Shown: positions 41,618-50,661 of the stretch, one piece after another
Layout of the letters: each line of letters opens with the position of its first letter
Position numbering within the stretch: the stretch's first letter is position 1
Assembly: GCF_003217495.1 (NCBI RefSeq)
Contig: NZ_QJSW01000009.1
Coordinates: 54,274-118,273 of the forward strand
Reading direction: 5' to 3'
Length of the DNA stretch: 64,000 nucleotides
Source: Paenibacillus barcinonensis
GTDB taxonomy: Bacteria; Bacillota; Bacilli; Paenibacillales; Paenibacillaceae
Translations under genes and position numbers: made by a program
The notes under the pieces: model-generated
What the model was told of the DNA's origin: nothing
The model's database searches: none
What the model saw: the letters and a program-made list of their open reading frames with translations, nothing else

Positions 41618-42958
41618 GTGAAAGCGAATATTCAATGGATGCGATTATCACCGCCCCGTATACTGGTGTTGGGGTTTGCCAGCATTATTATCCTTGGCAC
41701 GTTGTTGCTAATGTTGCCGGCCTCCAGTCGCAACGGGGAAAGCCTGGCATTTATAGATGCGCTCTTTACGGCAACATCAGCTGTTTGTGTGACAGGACTG
41801 GTCGTTGTTGATACAGGAACCTATTTTTCAGTGCTGGGCCAGGTAATCATTGCTGTGCTGATTCAGATTGGCGGTCTCGGCTTCATGACGATGTCTACAC
41901 TGGTGGCGATTGCATTCAAACGGAAAATATCACTCAAAGAGCGGTTGATTTTGCAGGAGGCGATGAATCAGAGCACGATGGAGGGCATTGTGCGCCTGAT
42001 CCGCAAGGTCGTCATCTACTCGCTAATACTGGAGGCGATCTGTGGCACCTTGTTTGCTCTGCGCTGGTCGTTTGATATGCCGCTTGGTCGGGCGATTTAT
42101 TATGGATACTGGCATGCCATCTCAATGTTTAACAATGCTGGGTTCGACATGTTTGGTGATTTTCGCAGTCTGACCGGGTATGTCTATGATCCATTTGTTA
42201 ATTTTACTGCTATGTTTCTGATTGTTTCCGGGGGCATTGGCTTTGTGGTGCTGTCTGATCTGGTGGATTATCGTAGAACAAAAAAGCTGTCGCTGCATTC
42301 CAAAGTGGTTCTGCTGATGACAACTGTGTTGATCGTGTTTGGAGCGCTGGTTATCTTCGTATTTGAATTCAGCAATCCGCGAACATTGGGCGGTTTGAAC
42401 TGGGGCGGGAAAATACTCGGCTCGTTCTTCCAGTCAGTAACACCGCGCACCGCCGGAGCCAATACGGTGGACATTGCCGGTTTGCGACAGGCCACGCAAT
42501 TTTTCATGATTATTCTGATGTTTATCGGTGCGTCTCCGGGATCAACCGGGGGAGGCATCAAAACAACTACATTTCTGATTATGGCCGGGGCCGTCATTGC
42601 CATGATGCGCGGACGGGAAGACATCGTGTTTTTTCGATATCGACTTGTACAGGAACGTATCTTCAAGGCCCTCACCATTACATTACTGGCACTGTTATTT
42701 ATCATCACGGTCACGATGGTGCTAAGCACAACAGAGGATAGTAACTTTTTGATGATTTTATTTGAGACGACATCCGCTTTCGGTACTGTAGGACTTTCTC
42801 TCGGGCTGACCCTGAAGCTGACGACCTTTGGCAAACTGATGATCTGTTTTACGATGTTTGCAGGACGGCTTGGACCGATAACGCTGGCGTATGCACTGGG
42901 GCAGAAAAACAAAAAAGAACTGTACAGGTATCCAGAAGGCAAGATGATTATAGGTTAA
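41618..42958 (+). CDS. ktrB: Potassium uptake channel subunit KtrB (Trk/Ktr family)
   Basis: Membrane subunit of a Na+-dependent K+ uptake system. The 446-residue product has four M1-P-M2 repeats. Pore loops with the filter glycines are seen as TSAVCVTGL, FNNAGFDMFG, TPRTAGANT and TSAFGTVGLS. A small-residue stretch (GASPGSTGGGIKTTT) matches the intramembrane loop of KtrB. GTG 41618 is chosen because AGAGGTGG precedes it; GTG 41603 is possible but has no ribosome site. The regulatory subunit follows 50 bp downstream. Confidence 0.92.
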   Translation: MKANIQWMRLSPPRILVLGFASIIILGTLLLMLPASSRNGESLAFIDALFTATSAVCVTGLVVVDTGTYFSVLGQVIIAVLIQIGGLGFMTMSTLVAIAFKRKISLKERLILQEAMNQSTMEGIVRLIRKVVIYSLILEAICGTLFALRWSFDMPLGRAIYYGYWHAISMFNNAGFDMFGDFRSLTGYVYDPFVNFTAMFLIVSGGIGFVVLSDLVDYRRTKKLSLHSKVVLLMTTVLIVFGALVIFVFEFSNPRTLGGLNWGGKILGSFFQSVTPRTAGANTVDIAGLRQATQFFMIILMFIGASPGSTGGGIKTTTFLIMAGAVIAMMRGREDIVFFRYRLVQERIFKALTITLLALLFIITVTMVLSTTEDSNFLMILFETTSAFGTVGLSLGLTLKLTTFGKLMICFTMFAGRLGPITLAYALGQKNKKELYRYPEGKMIIG

Positions 42959-43007
42959 TGCTTATATTGGTTGATGATTATTTGGATAGAGGGGTTCGTG
43001 AAGAGCA

Positions 43008-43679
43008 ATGAAAAAACAGCAGTTTGCGGTGATCGGGCTTGGGCGCTTTGGCTCCAGTCTGGCGCAGGAGTTAATGGAACTCGGTTACGAGGTGCTTGGT
43101 ATTGATAAAAATGAAGAGCTTGTCGAAGACATGAGTGATCTGCTCACTCACACTGTCGTGGCAGATGCCACCGATGAAGAAGTGCTGCGCTCGCTGGGTA
43201 TTCGCAATTTCGACTGCGGCATCGTTGCCATTGGCGACGATATCCAGACGAGTATCCTGACCGCCATCCTGCTCAAAGAGCTGGGTGTCAAAACGGTGGT
43301 AGCCAAAGCCATCTCTGTTCTTCACGGACGCGCCCTCGACAAGCTGGGCATCGACCGCGTTGTATACCCTGAACGGGATATGGGTATCCGTGTCGCTCAT
43401 CAGCTGGTGACACCCAACCTGCTGGATTACATCGAATTATCCAATGATTACAGCATTGTGGAGATGAAGGTGCCAGCGTGTCTGCACAATAAAACACTCT
43501 CCACCCTCAATGCCCGCGTACGCTTTAACTGCAGCATTGTAGCTCTGCAAAAGGAGGCTGGCGTTATCATTGCCCCAACAGCGATGGATTCATTGCAAAT
43601 GGGGGATATAATGGTCATCATTGGTAATAATGATGACATCGACCGGTTTGAGCAGGAGGTTATCAGCGAGGAGAGCTGA
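43008..43679 (+). CDS. ktrA: Potassium uptake regulatory subunit KtrA (RCK domain)
   Basis: Cytoplasmic ring subunit that gates KtrB. The 223-residue product has the RCK_N Rossmann domain with GLGRFGSSLAQEL (11-23) and the acidic DKNEE strand end, then an RCK_C domain (about 140-220), the usual binding place of c-di-AMP in this family. It is in one operon with ktrB. The paralogue name (KtrA versus KtrC) cannot be settled without comparison across the genome. Confidence 0.92.
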   Translation: MKKQQFAVIGLGRFGSSLAQELMELGYEVLGIDKNEELVEDMSDLLTHTVVADATDEEVLRSLGIRNFDCGIVAIGDDIQTSILTAILLKELGVKTVVAKAISVLHGRALDKLGIDRVVYPERDMGIRVAHQLVTPNLLDYIELSNDYSIVEMKVPACLHNKTLSTLNARVRFNCSIVALQKEAGVIIAPTAMDSLQMGDIMVIIGNNDDIDRFEQEVISEES

Positions 43680-43724
43680 CCTGACAGGGGGATCTATTAT
43701 CCCCCATGCAATCTCCTTGCAACA

Positions 43725-44648
43725 TCAAGGCGCTGTTGTTCTCCGTGAGGGCAATGGCGCCTTTGTGGTAAAAAATGCAGCGGTCTCCCGGACCCATTGT
43801 CTGGAGGTTTCGCTGAGGTCTTCTTTTTCCCCGTAAATCATGCAGGTTGTTCTTCGGGTCTGCTTGAGCTGCGGCAAATGCACAGTAGCCAGATCATTGT
43901 CAGCCAGAAGCTGCGGACGAAGATAGGATTTGGGCAGCAGGGCAGCGGCTTTACAGGTGGGGAGCAGGCGGATAATCGCCTCAAAGGAGTCGATCTCCAT
44001 GCGAATGTCAGGCATAACGGTACAGCGCTGAAACAGGTCATCTGTCAGCTTGCGGTACCATGTCCCTTTGGAGAACGTAATCATCGGCAGATCCTGCAGG
44101 TGCTCCATGCCGGCCTCTTTGCCTGCCAGTGGGTGTGTCAGCGGCACGACCAGCTCCAGATGATCATCAAACAGTGGCACACAGTTAAGTCCTGCTTCAC
44201 TGATGGAGGAGGCGACGATGCCAACATCGGCTTTTTTATCACGTACAAAAGAAACAATCTCATGCGTTTTGCCTGTCAGCAGCTTCAATTCTGCATGGGG
44301 ATGCTTCTCCATAAAAGCGTTCACCAGCGGAGGCAAAGTGGTCTGAAGTGTCGTGAGGCTGGCGCCAAGTGTAATAATGCTCTGTTCTTCATCTTTATAT
44401 TGAGACAGCATGGTGAGAAATTTCTGCTGTTGCTGCTTCTGCTCGACGGCAAAGGTGTATGCGACCTGACCTACGCTCGTTAATTCCAGCCGTTTGCCCC
44501 GGCGGTGAAAGAGGGACACCCCCAGTTCATCCTCCAGTTTGGAGATTTTACGGGATAGTGCGGGCTGTGACAAATTTAGCAACTTGGAAGCGCGGTTCAG
44601 ACTGGACTGCTCCACAACCGTTGCAAATGCATTTAATTCTTCGAACAT
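43725..44648 (-). CDS. LysR-family regulator, possibly CcpC-like, divergent from sdh
   Basis: The 307-residue product has an N-terminal winged HTH (SSLNRASKLLNLSQPALSRKIS) and a LysR effector-binding domain. ATG 44648 is set by GAGAGG about 9 nt upstream; GTG 44654 is too close to that site. It faces sdhC across a gap containing a perfect ATAA-N7-TTAT dyad, the known CcpC site type for tricarboxylic-acid-cycle control. A role in regulating succinate dehydrogenase and itself is therefore likely, but inferred. The effector may be citrate or another acid. Confidence 0.85.
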   Translation of the reverse strand: MFEELNAFATVVEQSSLNRASKLLNLSQPALSRKISKLEDELGVSLFHRRGKRLELTSVGQVAYTFAVEQKQQQQKFLTMLSQYKDEEQSIITLGASLTTLQTTLPPLVNAFMEKHPHAELKLLTGKTHEIVSFVRDKKADVGIVASSISEAGLNCVPLFDDHLELVVPLTHPLAGKEAGMEHLQDLPMITFSKGTWYRKLTDDLFQRCTVMPDIRMEIDSFEAIIRLLPTCKAAALLPKSYLRPQLLADNDLATVHLPQLKQTRRTTCMIYGEKEDLSETSRQWVRETAAFFTTKAPLPSRRTTAP

Positions 44649-44770
44649 GAACACAAACCTCTCTTCTTTGTGGGTGTGATCCTTGCCCTTGATTATTTTG
44701 TCAGCGTAATGTATGGCCCTAACACTTGTAGTTTTAAAATTGTAAGGCCTGTAAGTCGGTTGTTTACAGC

Positions 44771-44789
44771 TTATAACTATAGGTTATAA
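44771..44789. promoter_or_regulatory. CcpC-type dyad operator between the LysR gene and sdhC
   Basis: TTATAAC TATAG GTTATAA is a perfect 7-bp inverted repeat and contains ATAA-N7-TTAT, the element recognised by CcpC in Bacillus. The same gap (44649-44976) also holds a half-site-like TTATAAG near 44816 and the start of a leader frame at 44838. Confidence 0.6.
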
Positions 44790-44837
44790 CATTTAATAAT
44801 TATATTGCAATTCCCTTATAAGAAAAAAAGGAGTAAC

Positions 44838-45047
44838 ATGAATTGTGACACAAGTTGTTCACACCTGATCAAATCGGAACAATTTGTCGAATTTTCCTAT
44901 GCAGGAAGGATTCGTGTCATAATAAGTGAATGGTTTTATGAAAACGTTGTATTTAGCGAAAGGGGATCGACATTTTATGAAAGGGTTTTACTCCAGAAAG
45001 CTGCACTCCTTGCTTGGCGTCATTCCGCTCAGTTTGTTTTTTCTTGA
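44838..45047 (+). CDS. Possible leader ORF overlapping the start of sdhC
   Basis: ATG 44838 follows AAAAAAAGGAG, a stronger ribosome site than that of sdhC itself. The 69-codon frame (MNCDTSCSHL at the start) runs 71 bp into sdhC in another frame. The peptide resembles nothing known to me. If translated, it could control sdhC by coupling or occlusion. It may also be a chance frame. Confidence 0.25.
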   Translation: MNCDTSCSHLIKSEQFVEFSYAGRIRVIISEWFYENVVFSERGSTFYERVLLQKAALLAWRHSAQFVFS

Positions 45048-45645
45048 GCATCTGGTGACGAACTTCTCGGCAGTTGAAGGCGGCAAAGAAGCTTTTAACG
45101 GTGCGGTTGCCTTCCTGAACAGTCTGCCGCTCGTCATCGTTTTGGAAACGTTTCTGATCTGGCTGCCGCTGTTTTATCACGGTGTATATGGTCTGTACAT
45201 TGCTTATCAGGCCAAGCCTAACGTGGGTCGTTACGGCAATGAGCGCAACTGGCGCTACACGCTGCAGCGCATCAGTGGTGTGATCACATTTGTGTTTGTG
45301 ATCTGGCACGTATGGGAGACACGTGTGCAAGTAGCTCTCGGTAATGTCACGCACGAACAGCTTGGCGGTGTGATCCATGACATCGTGATGAATCCGGTAA
45401 CGTTTATTTTATATCTGATCAGTGTTGTAGCGGCATCGTATCACTTTGCCAACGGACTCTGGTCGTTCCTCGTTAGCTGGGGAATCACAGTCGGACCTCG
45501 TGCACAGCGTGTATCCTCGTATGTGTGCATGAGCTTGTTCGCTATTATTTCTATCATGTTTATCGCATCCTTGTTTGCTTTTCGGAACGTAGATTTCCAG
45601 ACAGCTACCTCCATGATTGATGCGGTAAAATCAGTTCTGGTTTAA
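44977..45645 (+). CDS. sdhC: Succinate dehydrogenase cytochrome b558 subunit (SdhC)
   Basis: Membrane anchor that holds two hemes b and reduces menaquinone. The 222-residue product has five hydrophobic helices with conserved heme-ligand histidines (RKLHSLLGV, FYHGVYG, VIWHVWET, ASYHFANG). ATG 44977 fits the family start (MKGFYSRKLHS); AAAGGGG lies about 10 nt upstream. It is the first gene of sdhCAB, the Firmicute type with one anchor subunit and two hemes. Control by the adjacent LysR protein is suggested by the dyad upstream. Confidence 0.93.
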   Translation: MKGFYSRKLHSLLGVIPLSLFFLEHLVTNFSAVEGGKEAFNGAVAFLNSLPLVIVLETFLIWLPLFYHGVYGLYIAYQAKPNVGRYGNERNWRYTLQRISGVITFVFVIWHVWETRVQVALGNVTHEQLGGVIHDIVMNPVTFILYLISVVAASYHFANGLWSFLVSWGITVGPRAQRVSSYVCMSLFAIISIMFIASLFAFRNVDFQTATSMIDAVKSVLV

Positions 45646-45737
45646 TCTTGTAGAATCGTGCTGATCTGTATTTTTGTGTGAATAACGTTCTCTGATCTGA
45701 ATTTTTGAACGACGCTGATTATAAGGAGTGAACAGCA

Positions 45738-47480
45738 ATGGCATCATCGAATGTAATTATTGTGGGCGGCGGTCTCGCAGGCTTGATGGCGGCGATCAAA
45801 TCGGCTGAAGCCGGAGTCCATGTTCATTTATTTTCATTAGTTCCTGTGAAAAGATCACACTCCGTATGTGCCCAGGGCGGCATCAACGGAGCGGTAAATA
45901 CCAAAGGGGAGGGAGACTCCCCATGGGTACACTTTGACGATACGGTATACGGCGGTGACTTCCTTGCCAACCAGCCGCCAGTTAAAGCGATGTGTGAAGC
46001 AGCACCTGGCATTATTCACTTGATGGACCGGATGGGTGTTATGTTTAACCGAACACCGGAAGGTTTGCTTGATTTCCGTCGTTTCGGGGGTACGAAGCAT
46101 CACCGTACGGCATTTGCCGGAGCTACTACAGGGCAGCAGCTGCTGTATGCATTGGATGAGCAAGTACGCCGCTGGGAGGCTGCGGGTCTCGTAACCAAAT
46201 ATGAGAACTGGGAGTTCCTGCAAGCCGTTATTGACGACGAAGGCGTGTGCCGTGGTATTGTGGCACAGGATCTGAAAACAATGAAGGTGCAGACGTTCCC
46301 GGCCGAAGCCGTTATTCTGGCAAGTGGTGGTCCTGGTATCATTTTCGGTAAAACGACAAACTCCGTTATCAACACAGGTACTGCTGCAAGCGCAGTGTAC
46401 CAGCAGGGCGTGAATTATGCTAACGGTGAGTTTATTCAGATTCACCCGACAGCGATTCCAGGGGACGACAAGCTGCGTCTCATGTCTGAATCTGCTCGTG
46501 GTGAGGGCGGACGGATCTGGACATACAAAGACGGCAAGCCTTGGTACTTCCTTGAGGAGAAATATCCTTCCTACGGTAACCTTGTACCTCGTGATATCGC
46601 GACACGTGAAATCTTCAGTGTCTGCGTGGACATGGGACTGGGTGTAAACGGTGAGAACATGGTATATCTTGACCTCTCTCACAAGGATCCGAAGGAGCTT
46701 GATGTGAAGCTGGGCGGAATTATCGAAATCTATGAGAAATTCATGGGTGACGATCCACGTAAAATTCCGATGAAAATCTTCCCGGCAGTCCACTATTCCA
46801 TGGGCGGCATGTGGGTAGACTACAACCAAATGACCAACATTCCGGGGCTGTTCGCAGCTGGCGAATGTGAATATCAATATCATGGTGCCAACCGTTTGGG
46901 AGCGAACTCCCTCGTATCCGCGATTTACGGTGGTATGGTGGCTGGACCGAAAGCGGCTGAATATATCAAAGGACTCAAGAAATCGTCCGCAGATATTTCT
47001 TCCTCTGTATTCGACGGTTATACGAAGCGTCAAACCGAGAAATATGAAGGTATCCTGAACATGCAAGGTACCGAGAATGCTTATGTGATTCACAAAGAGC
47101 TGGGCGAGTGGATGACAGCCAACATGACGGTGGTACGTTACAACGACAAGCTGGAAGCGACCATCGGCAAAATCAAGGAATTGAAAGAGCGTTATGGCAA
47201 AATCAACATGTATGACAACTCCGGCTGGAACAACCCTGGCGCGGCGTTCACACGTCAATTGTGGAACATGCTTGAGCTTGCTGAAGCGATGACACTGGGT
47301 GCATTGCTGCGGAACGAGAGCCGCGGGGCACATTACAAGCCGGAATTCACGGAACGTAACGATGAGGAGTTCCTCAAAACAACGATCGCAAGCTGGACGA
47401 AGGAAGGTCCACAGATCTCTTACGAGCCAGTGGACGTATCTCTGATTCCACCGCGTATCCGTGACTACTCGAAGGACTAA
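45738..47480 (+). CDS. sdhA: Succinate dehydrogenase flavoprotein subunit (SdhA)
   Basis: Oxidises succinate to fumarate in the tricarboxylic acid cycle using covalent FAD. The 580-residue product has the FAD loop GGGLAGLMAA (about 9-18), the covalent FAD histidine in RSHSVCAQGGIN, substrate-site residues in the HPTAIPG and SARGEGG segments, and the C-terminal capping domain. AAGGAG precedes ATG. It follows sdhC by 92 bp. The 324-bp gap to sdhB is unusually long and contains a repeat element. Confidence 0.96.
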   Translation: MASSNVIIVGGGLAGLMAAIKSAEAGVHVHLFSLVPVKRSHSVCAQGGINGAVNTKGEGDSPWVHFDDTVYGGDFLANQPPVKAMCEAAPGIIHLMDRMGVMFNRTPEGLLDFRRFGGTKHHRTAFAGATTGQQLLYALDEQVRRWEAAGLVTKYENWEFLQAVIDDEGVCRGIVAQDLKTMKVQTFPAEAVILASGGPGIIFGKTTNSVINTGTAASAVYQQGVNYANGEFIQIHPTAIPGDDKLRLMSESARGEGGRIWTYKDGKPWYFLEEKYPSYGNLVPRDIATREIFSVCVDMGLGVNGENMVYLDLSHKDPKELDVKLGGIIEIYEKFMGDDPRKIPMKIFPAVHYSMGGMWVDYNQMTNIPGLFAAGECEYQYHGANRLGANSLVSAIYGGMVAGPKAAEYIKGLKKSSADISSSVFDGYTKRQTEKYEGILNMQGTENAYVIHKELGEWMTANMTVVRYNDKLEATIGKIKELKERYGKINMYDNSGWNNPGAAFTRQLWNMLELAEAMTLGALLRNESRGAHYKPEFTERNDEEFLKTTIASWTKEGPQISYEPVDVSLIPPRIRDYSKD

Positions 47481-47601
47481 TCTGCACGACTCAGCTTAAT
47501 CATTCCGTATATGAATCGTTAAGCTGCTGATTATATTGACGGCAATCCAGCGTGAATGGATTGCTGTTTCCAGCAAAGCGTAAACCAAGGTGCATGGCAC
47601 A

Positions 47602-47739
47602 GCGGAGGAAGCGGAAATGCCCGCAAGAAGCAAAGCGTTCGCGTTTATCATCGAATTTTCACCCTGAAAAGGGTGGATCAAAAAAATTCGAGGATGATGG
47701 CGATCAGAAGGGCATTCCGCGACCGAAGCGTGCACCTGA
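47602..47739 (+). repeat. Structured dispersed element, family 2, copy C (between sdhA and sdhB)
   Basis: This segment matches the 242-378 element in order: GCGGAGG, AAGCAAAGCG followed by TTCGCG, a long hairpin, GGCGATCAGAAG, CATTCCGCG and CCGAAGCGTG. The hairpin pairs CGAATTTT (47652-47659) with AAAATTCG (47683-47690), closed at the tip by CACCC/GGGTG (47660-47664 / 47671-47675), with ATCAT/ATGAT outside. The remaining parts of the 47481-47804 gap hold no gene. It sits inside a transcribed operon, so it is made as RNA. Confidence 0.6.
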
Positions 47740-47804
47740 GCACCAACAGCTAAGCTTTGCGCACCAGCACTACAATCATCGTCACCAGAGGAGGGGACAA
47801 CGAT

Positions 47805-48569
47805 ATGGCGGAACAAGCAACAGCAAGTAAAACCGTCAAGTTTATTATCACCCGTCAGGATAGCCCGGAGTCATCTTCGTATACAGAGGAGTTTGAGCTT
47901 CCGTATCGTCCGAACATGAACGTGATCAGCGCCCTGATGGAGATTCAGCGGAATCCGGTGAACAAGGATGGCAAGTCCATCGCTCCGGTATGTTGGGAAT
48001 CCAACTGTCTTGAAGAAGTGTGCGGCGCCTGCTCGATGATTATCAATGGTAAACCGCGTCAAGCGTGTGCAGCTCTGATCGACAAGCTTGAGCAACCGGT
48101 TCGAATTGAACCGATGAAAACTTTCCCGGTTGTACGTGACCTGGTCATTGACCGTTCCCGGATGTTTAACGCGTTGAAACGTGTGAAGGCATGGATTCCG
48201 ATTGATGGCACCTATGACCTCGGTCCGGGACCGCGGATGCCTGAGAAGAAGCGTCAGTGGGCTTACGAGCTGTCCAAGTGTATGACTTGCGGTGTATGTC
48301 TCGAAGCTTGTCCTAACGTGAACGAAAAAACGGACTTTATCGGTCCGGCTGCATTATCCCAGGTTCGTCTGTTCAATGCTCACCCTACAGGTGAGATGAA
48401 TTCGGAGGAACGTTTGGAAGCACTGATGGAAGACGGCGGTATTGAAGGCTGCGGTAACTCGCAGAACTGTGTGCGTTCTTGTCCGAAAGGCATCCCGCTT
48501 ACAACTTCTATTGCTGAAATGAATAAACAGACAACCAAGCATATGTTCAAACGCTGGTTAGGTGTATAA
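47805..48569 (+). CDS. sdhB: Succinate dehydrogenase iron-sulfur subunit (SdhB)
   Basis: Carries electrons from FAD to the quinone site. The 254-residue product has three cluster motifs: the [2Fe-2S] region CLEEVCGAC with a further Cys, the [4Fe-4S] region CMTCGVCLEACP, and the third cluster region CGNSQNCVRSCPKG. ATG 47805 is set by GGAGGGG 8 nt upstream; the longer frame from 47757 has no support. It ends the sdhCAB operon before a terminator. Confidence 0.95.
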   Translation: MAEQATASKTVKFIITRQDSPESSSYTEEFELPYRPNMNVISALMEIQRNPVNKDGKSIAPVCWESNCLEEVCGACSMIINGKPRQACAALIDKLEQPVRIEPMKTFPVVRDLVIDRSRMFNALKRVKAWIPIDGTYDLGPGPRMPEKKRQWAYELSKCMTCGVCLEACPNVNEKTDFIGPAALSQVRLFNAHPTGEMNSEERLEALMEDGGIEGCGNSQNCVRSCPKGIPLTTSIAEMNKQTTKHMFKRWLGV

Positions 48570-48610
48570 ACAAATCTTACGCTGAAACAGCGTCCAGCTT
48601 TGTTACTTCA

Positions 48611-48656
48611 GAAGTCGTGATCCCGCGCAGCAATTGCCGGCATTACGGCTTCTTTT
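48611..48656 (+). terminator. Intrinsic terminator of the sdh operon
   Basis: GAAGTCGTGATCCCG (from 48611) pairs with CGGCATTACGGCTTC (to 48652), with one mismatch and a few wobbles, followed by TTTT. Confidence 0.75.
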
Positions 48657-48763
48657 GTGATCCGCCGAAGGAACCGGGTGTTTCGTGCAGAATATGGTAT
48701 ACTACAGGGATGGATATGGGCCGATAACGGTCCTGAAGTAACCCGATTCGAGGAGGGGAAGAG

Positions 48764-49723
48764 ATGGGACAGACACCGCGTTCACACAGCAACAGCTCGC
48801 CGTCCCAGCATTCGAGCAGACCAGACAGTTCGAAGGAACCTCTTTTTCCTGGAGAAGAAAAGGATCATGATCCTTCTCGTCGAAGTTTTCAACTGCGGAA
48901 AATGATTATGACCCTGGGAGCAAGTGTGCTGACACTAGGATACGCACTATGGGAGCCACGGCGTTTGCAGATTAGCGATATTCATCTCCAGCTTCCGTCG
49001 TTCCCGGCATCATTTAACGGATTGCGCATCGTTCATTTCAGTGATGCACATCTGGGTTTCCACACCGGGGTGAAGGAATTGAGTAGACTGGCGGTGCGAA
49101 TAAAGGAGCAGCAGCCTGATCTCATCTGTTTCACAGGAGATATGGTGGAGAGGCAGGCAGCGCCGATGCGCGAATGTGTACCCGTTCTGGCCTCCATGAC
49201 AGCAAAGTACGGAAAGTTTGCGGTTTTGGGTAATCATGATTATCGGGGGCGGCAGCAGCAGGAAGTAAAAAATATGTTTCGGCAAGCAGGCTTCACGCTG
49301 CTGTGCAATCAGCATGTTGTTATTGAAAAAGACGGAGATCAGCTTGCAGTTACAGGTCTTGATGATGCATTAACTGGCAGACCTGATCCGGAAAAAGCAG
49401 TTGCAGGACTGGGACAGCATGTCTGGAAAATGCTGCTTATGCATGAACCGGATTATGCCGATTATGCAGCTCCATATGGCTTCGGATTGCAGCTTTCAGG
49501 TCATAGTCACGGTGGTCAGGTTCGTTTTCCCTGGATTGGTGCGATGACGACTCCACGAGGCTCACGCAAATATATCCAGGGGTTATACTACACCCCCCGA
49601 TATCACATGCCGGTGTATGTAAATCGTGGATTTGGCATGACACAGCTACCTATTCGTTTTCTGTGCCGACCTGAGTTGACGGTGCTTCACCTGCAATCGG
49701 ATCATGAAAGCAATCATTCTTAG
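48764..49723 (+). CDS. Membrane-anchored metallophosphoesterase (YkuE/YaeI-like)
   Basis: The 319-residue product has a polar N-terminus of about 45 residues, one hydrophobic anchor (about 46-62), then a calcineurin-like phosphoesterase domain: SDAHLG, GDMVER, GNHDYRG, MHEPD and GHSHGGQ supply the two-metal site. Relatives act on membrane-associated pyrophosphates or phospholipids; the substrate here is unknown. GAGGAGGGG precedes ATG. A second, unrelated phosphoesterase gene follows 67 bp later, perhaps in one operon. Confidence 0.85.
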   Translation: MGQTPRSHSNSSPSQHSSRPDSSKEPLFPGEEKDHDPSRRSFQLRKMIMTLGASVLTLGYALWEPRRLQISDIHLQLPSFPASFNGLRIVHFSDAHLGFHTGVKELSRLAVRIKEQQPDLICFTGDMVERQAAPMRECVPVLASMTAKYGKFAVLGNHDYRGRQQQEVKNMFRQAGFTLLCNQHVVIEKDGDQLAVTGLDDALTGRPDPEKAVAGLGQHVWKMLLMHEPDYADYAAPYGFGLQLSGHSHGGQVRFPWIGAMTTPRGSRKYIQGLYYTPRYHMPVYVNRGFGMTQLPIRFLCRPELTVLHLQSDHESNHS

Positions 49724-49790
49724 GAAGAATGCAAAGATATGAGAAAGAATTGGAATATATAGCGATATGACATGAATGGAGGGGAATGTG

Positions 49791-50522
49791 ATGGAGCGAA
49801 TTGCAATTGTATCCGACATTCATGGCAACATGACTGCCTGGGAGGCTGTATGGAAAGATATACAGCAGCGCGGCATAGAGAGAACGTTCTGTCTTGGTGA
49901 CCTTGTAGGTAAGGGCCCGCAGCCAGCAGAAGCCGTGGATCAGATCAGAGCGGTATGTGAAGTGGTCGTTCGTGGCAACTGGGATGAGCTTGTTGCTGTG
50001 AATCAGGAGGTGCTCGACTTTACGTGGCAGTCTGAACGGCTGGGTGCAGATCGAGTGGCTTATTTGGCGAGTCTTCCCTTTAGCTATGAATTGAAGCTAA
50101 GTGGGCGTAATATAAGGCTGGTGCACGCTTCACCACAAAGTGTATATCATCGCGTTCAGCCTTGGGATGAGATGAGCAAGAGACTTGCGATGTTTGAGCC
50201 CCCAGCTGACGAGACAGGCTCAGGAATGGCGGATGTGGTTGGTTACGGCGATGTGCACAATGCCTTTTTGCAGTATTTGGATGGAAGAATGCTTTTTAAT
50301 ACAGGAAGCGTTGGCAACCCGCTGGATGTTCCACAAGCCTCGTACTGCATCCTTGAAGGAGAAGAGGGCGGAGACAAGCAGAAGCCATTTAACCTGCAGT
50401 TTGTTCGGGTGCCGTATGACATCGAACAGGAAGTGCGGATTGCACAGCAGCATCAAGTTCCGGCAATGGATGCTTACATTCGTGAATTGCGTTCAGGCAT
50501 TTACCGTGGATTGCAGGAGTAA
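49791..50522 (+). CDS. Soluble metallophosphoesterase (YfcE/ApaH-like fold)
   Basis: The 243-residue product has the calcineurin-like core: SDIHGN (8-13), CLGDLVGKGP, RGNWDE, VHASP and GYGDVHNAF. The first motif is that of the serine/threonine- or cAMP-phosphatase-like group. There is no signal or membrane segment. ATG 49791 follows GGAGGGG by about 7 nt; ATG 49776 is less likely. The substrate is unknown. Confidence 0.85.
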   Translation: MERIAIVSDIHGNMTAWEAVWKDIQQRGIERTFCLGDLVGKGPQPAEAVDQIRAVCEVVVRGNWDELVAVNQEVLDFTWQSERLGADRVAYLASLPFSYELKLSGRNIRLVHASPQSVYHRVQPWDEMSKRLAMFEPPADETGSGMADVVGYGDVHNAFLQYLDGRMLFNTGSVGNPLDVPQASYCILEGEEGGDKQKPFNLQFVRVPYDIEQEVRIAQQHQVPAMDAYIRELRSGIYRGLQE

Positions 50523-50661
50523 TGGTACATTGCAGTATGGTCTTCATGATAAAGATGACGTACTATAGTGAATGAATCAGATTGGTGGTAGGATGCCGGA
50601 TCATCATCAGAGCATGCTTGTCTTACCGGACTAAAACCCGTTAGGCAAAGGAGAGAGTGCC

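Noticed and set aside
45855..47333. 492-codon minus-strand frame opposite sdhA
   Set aside because: SdhA is unmistakable on the plus strand; the antisense frame has no ribosome site and no known domain.
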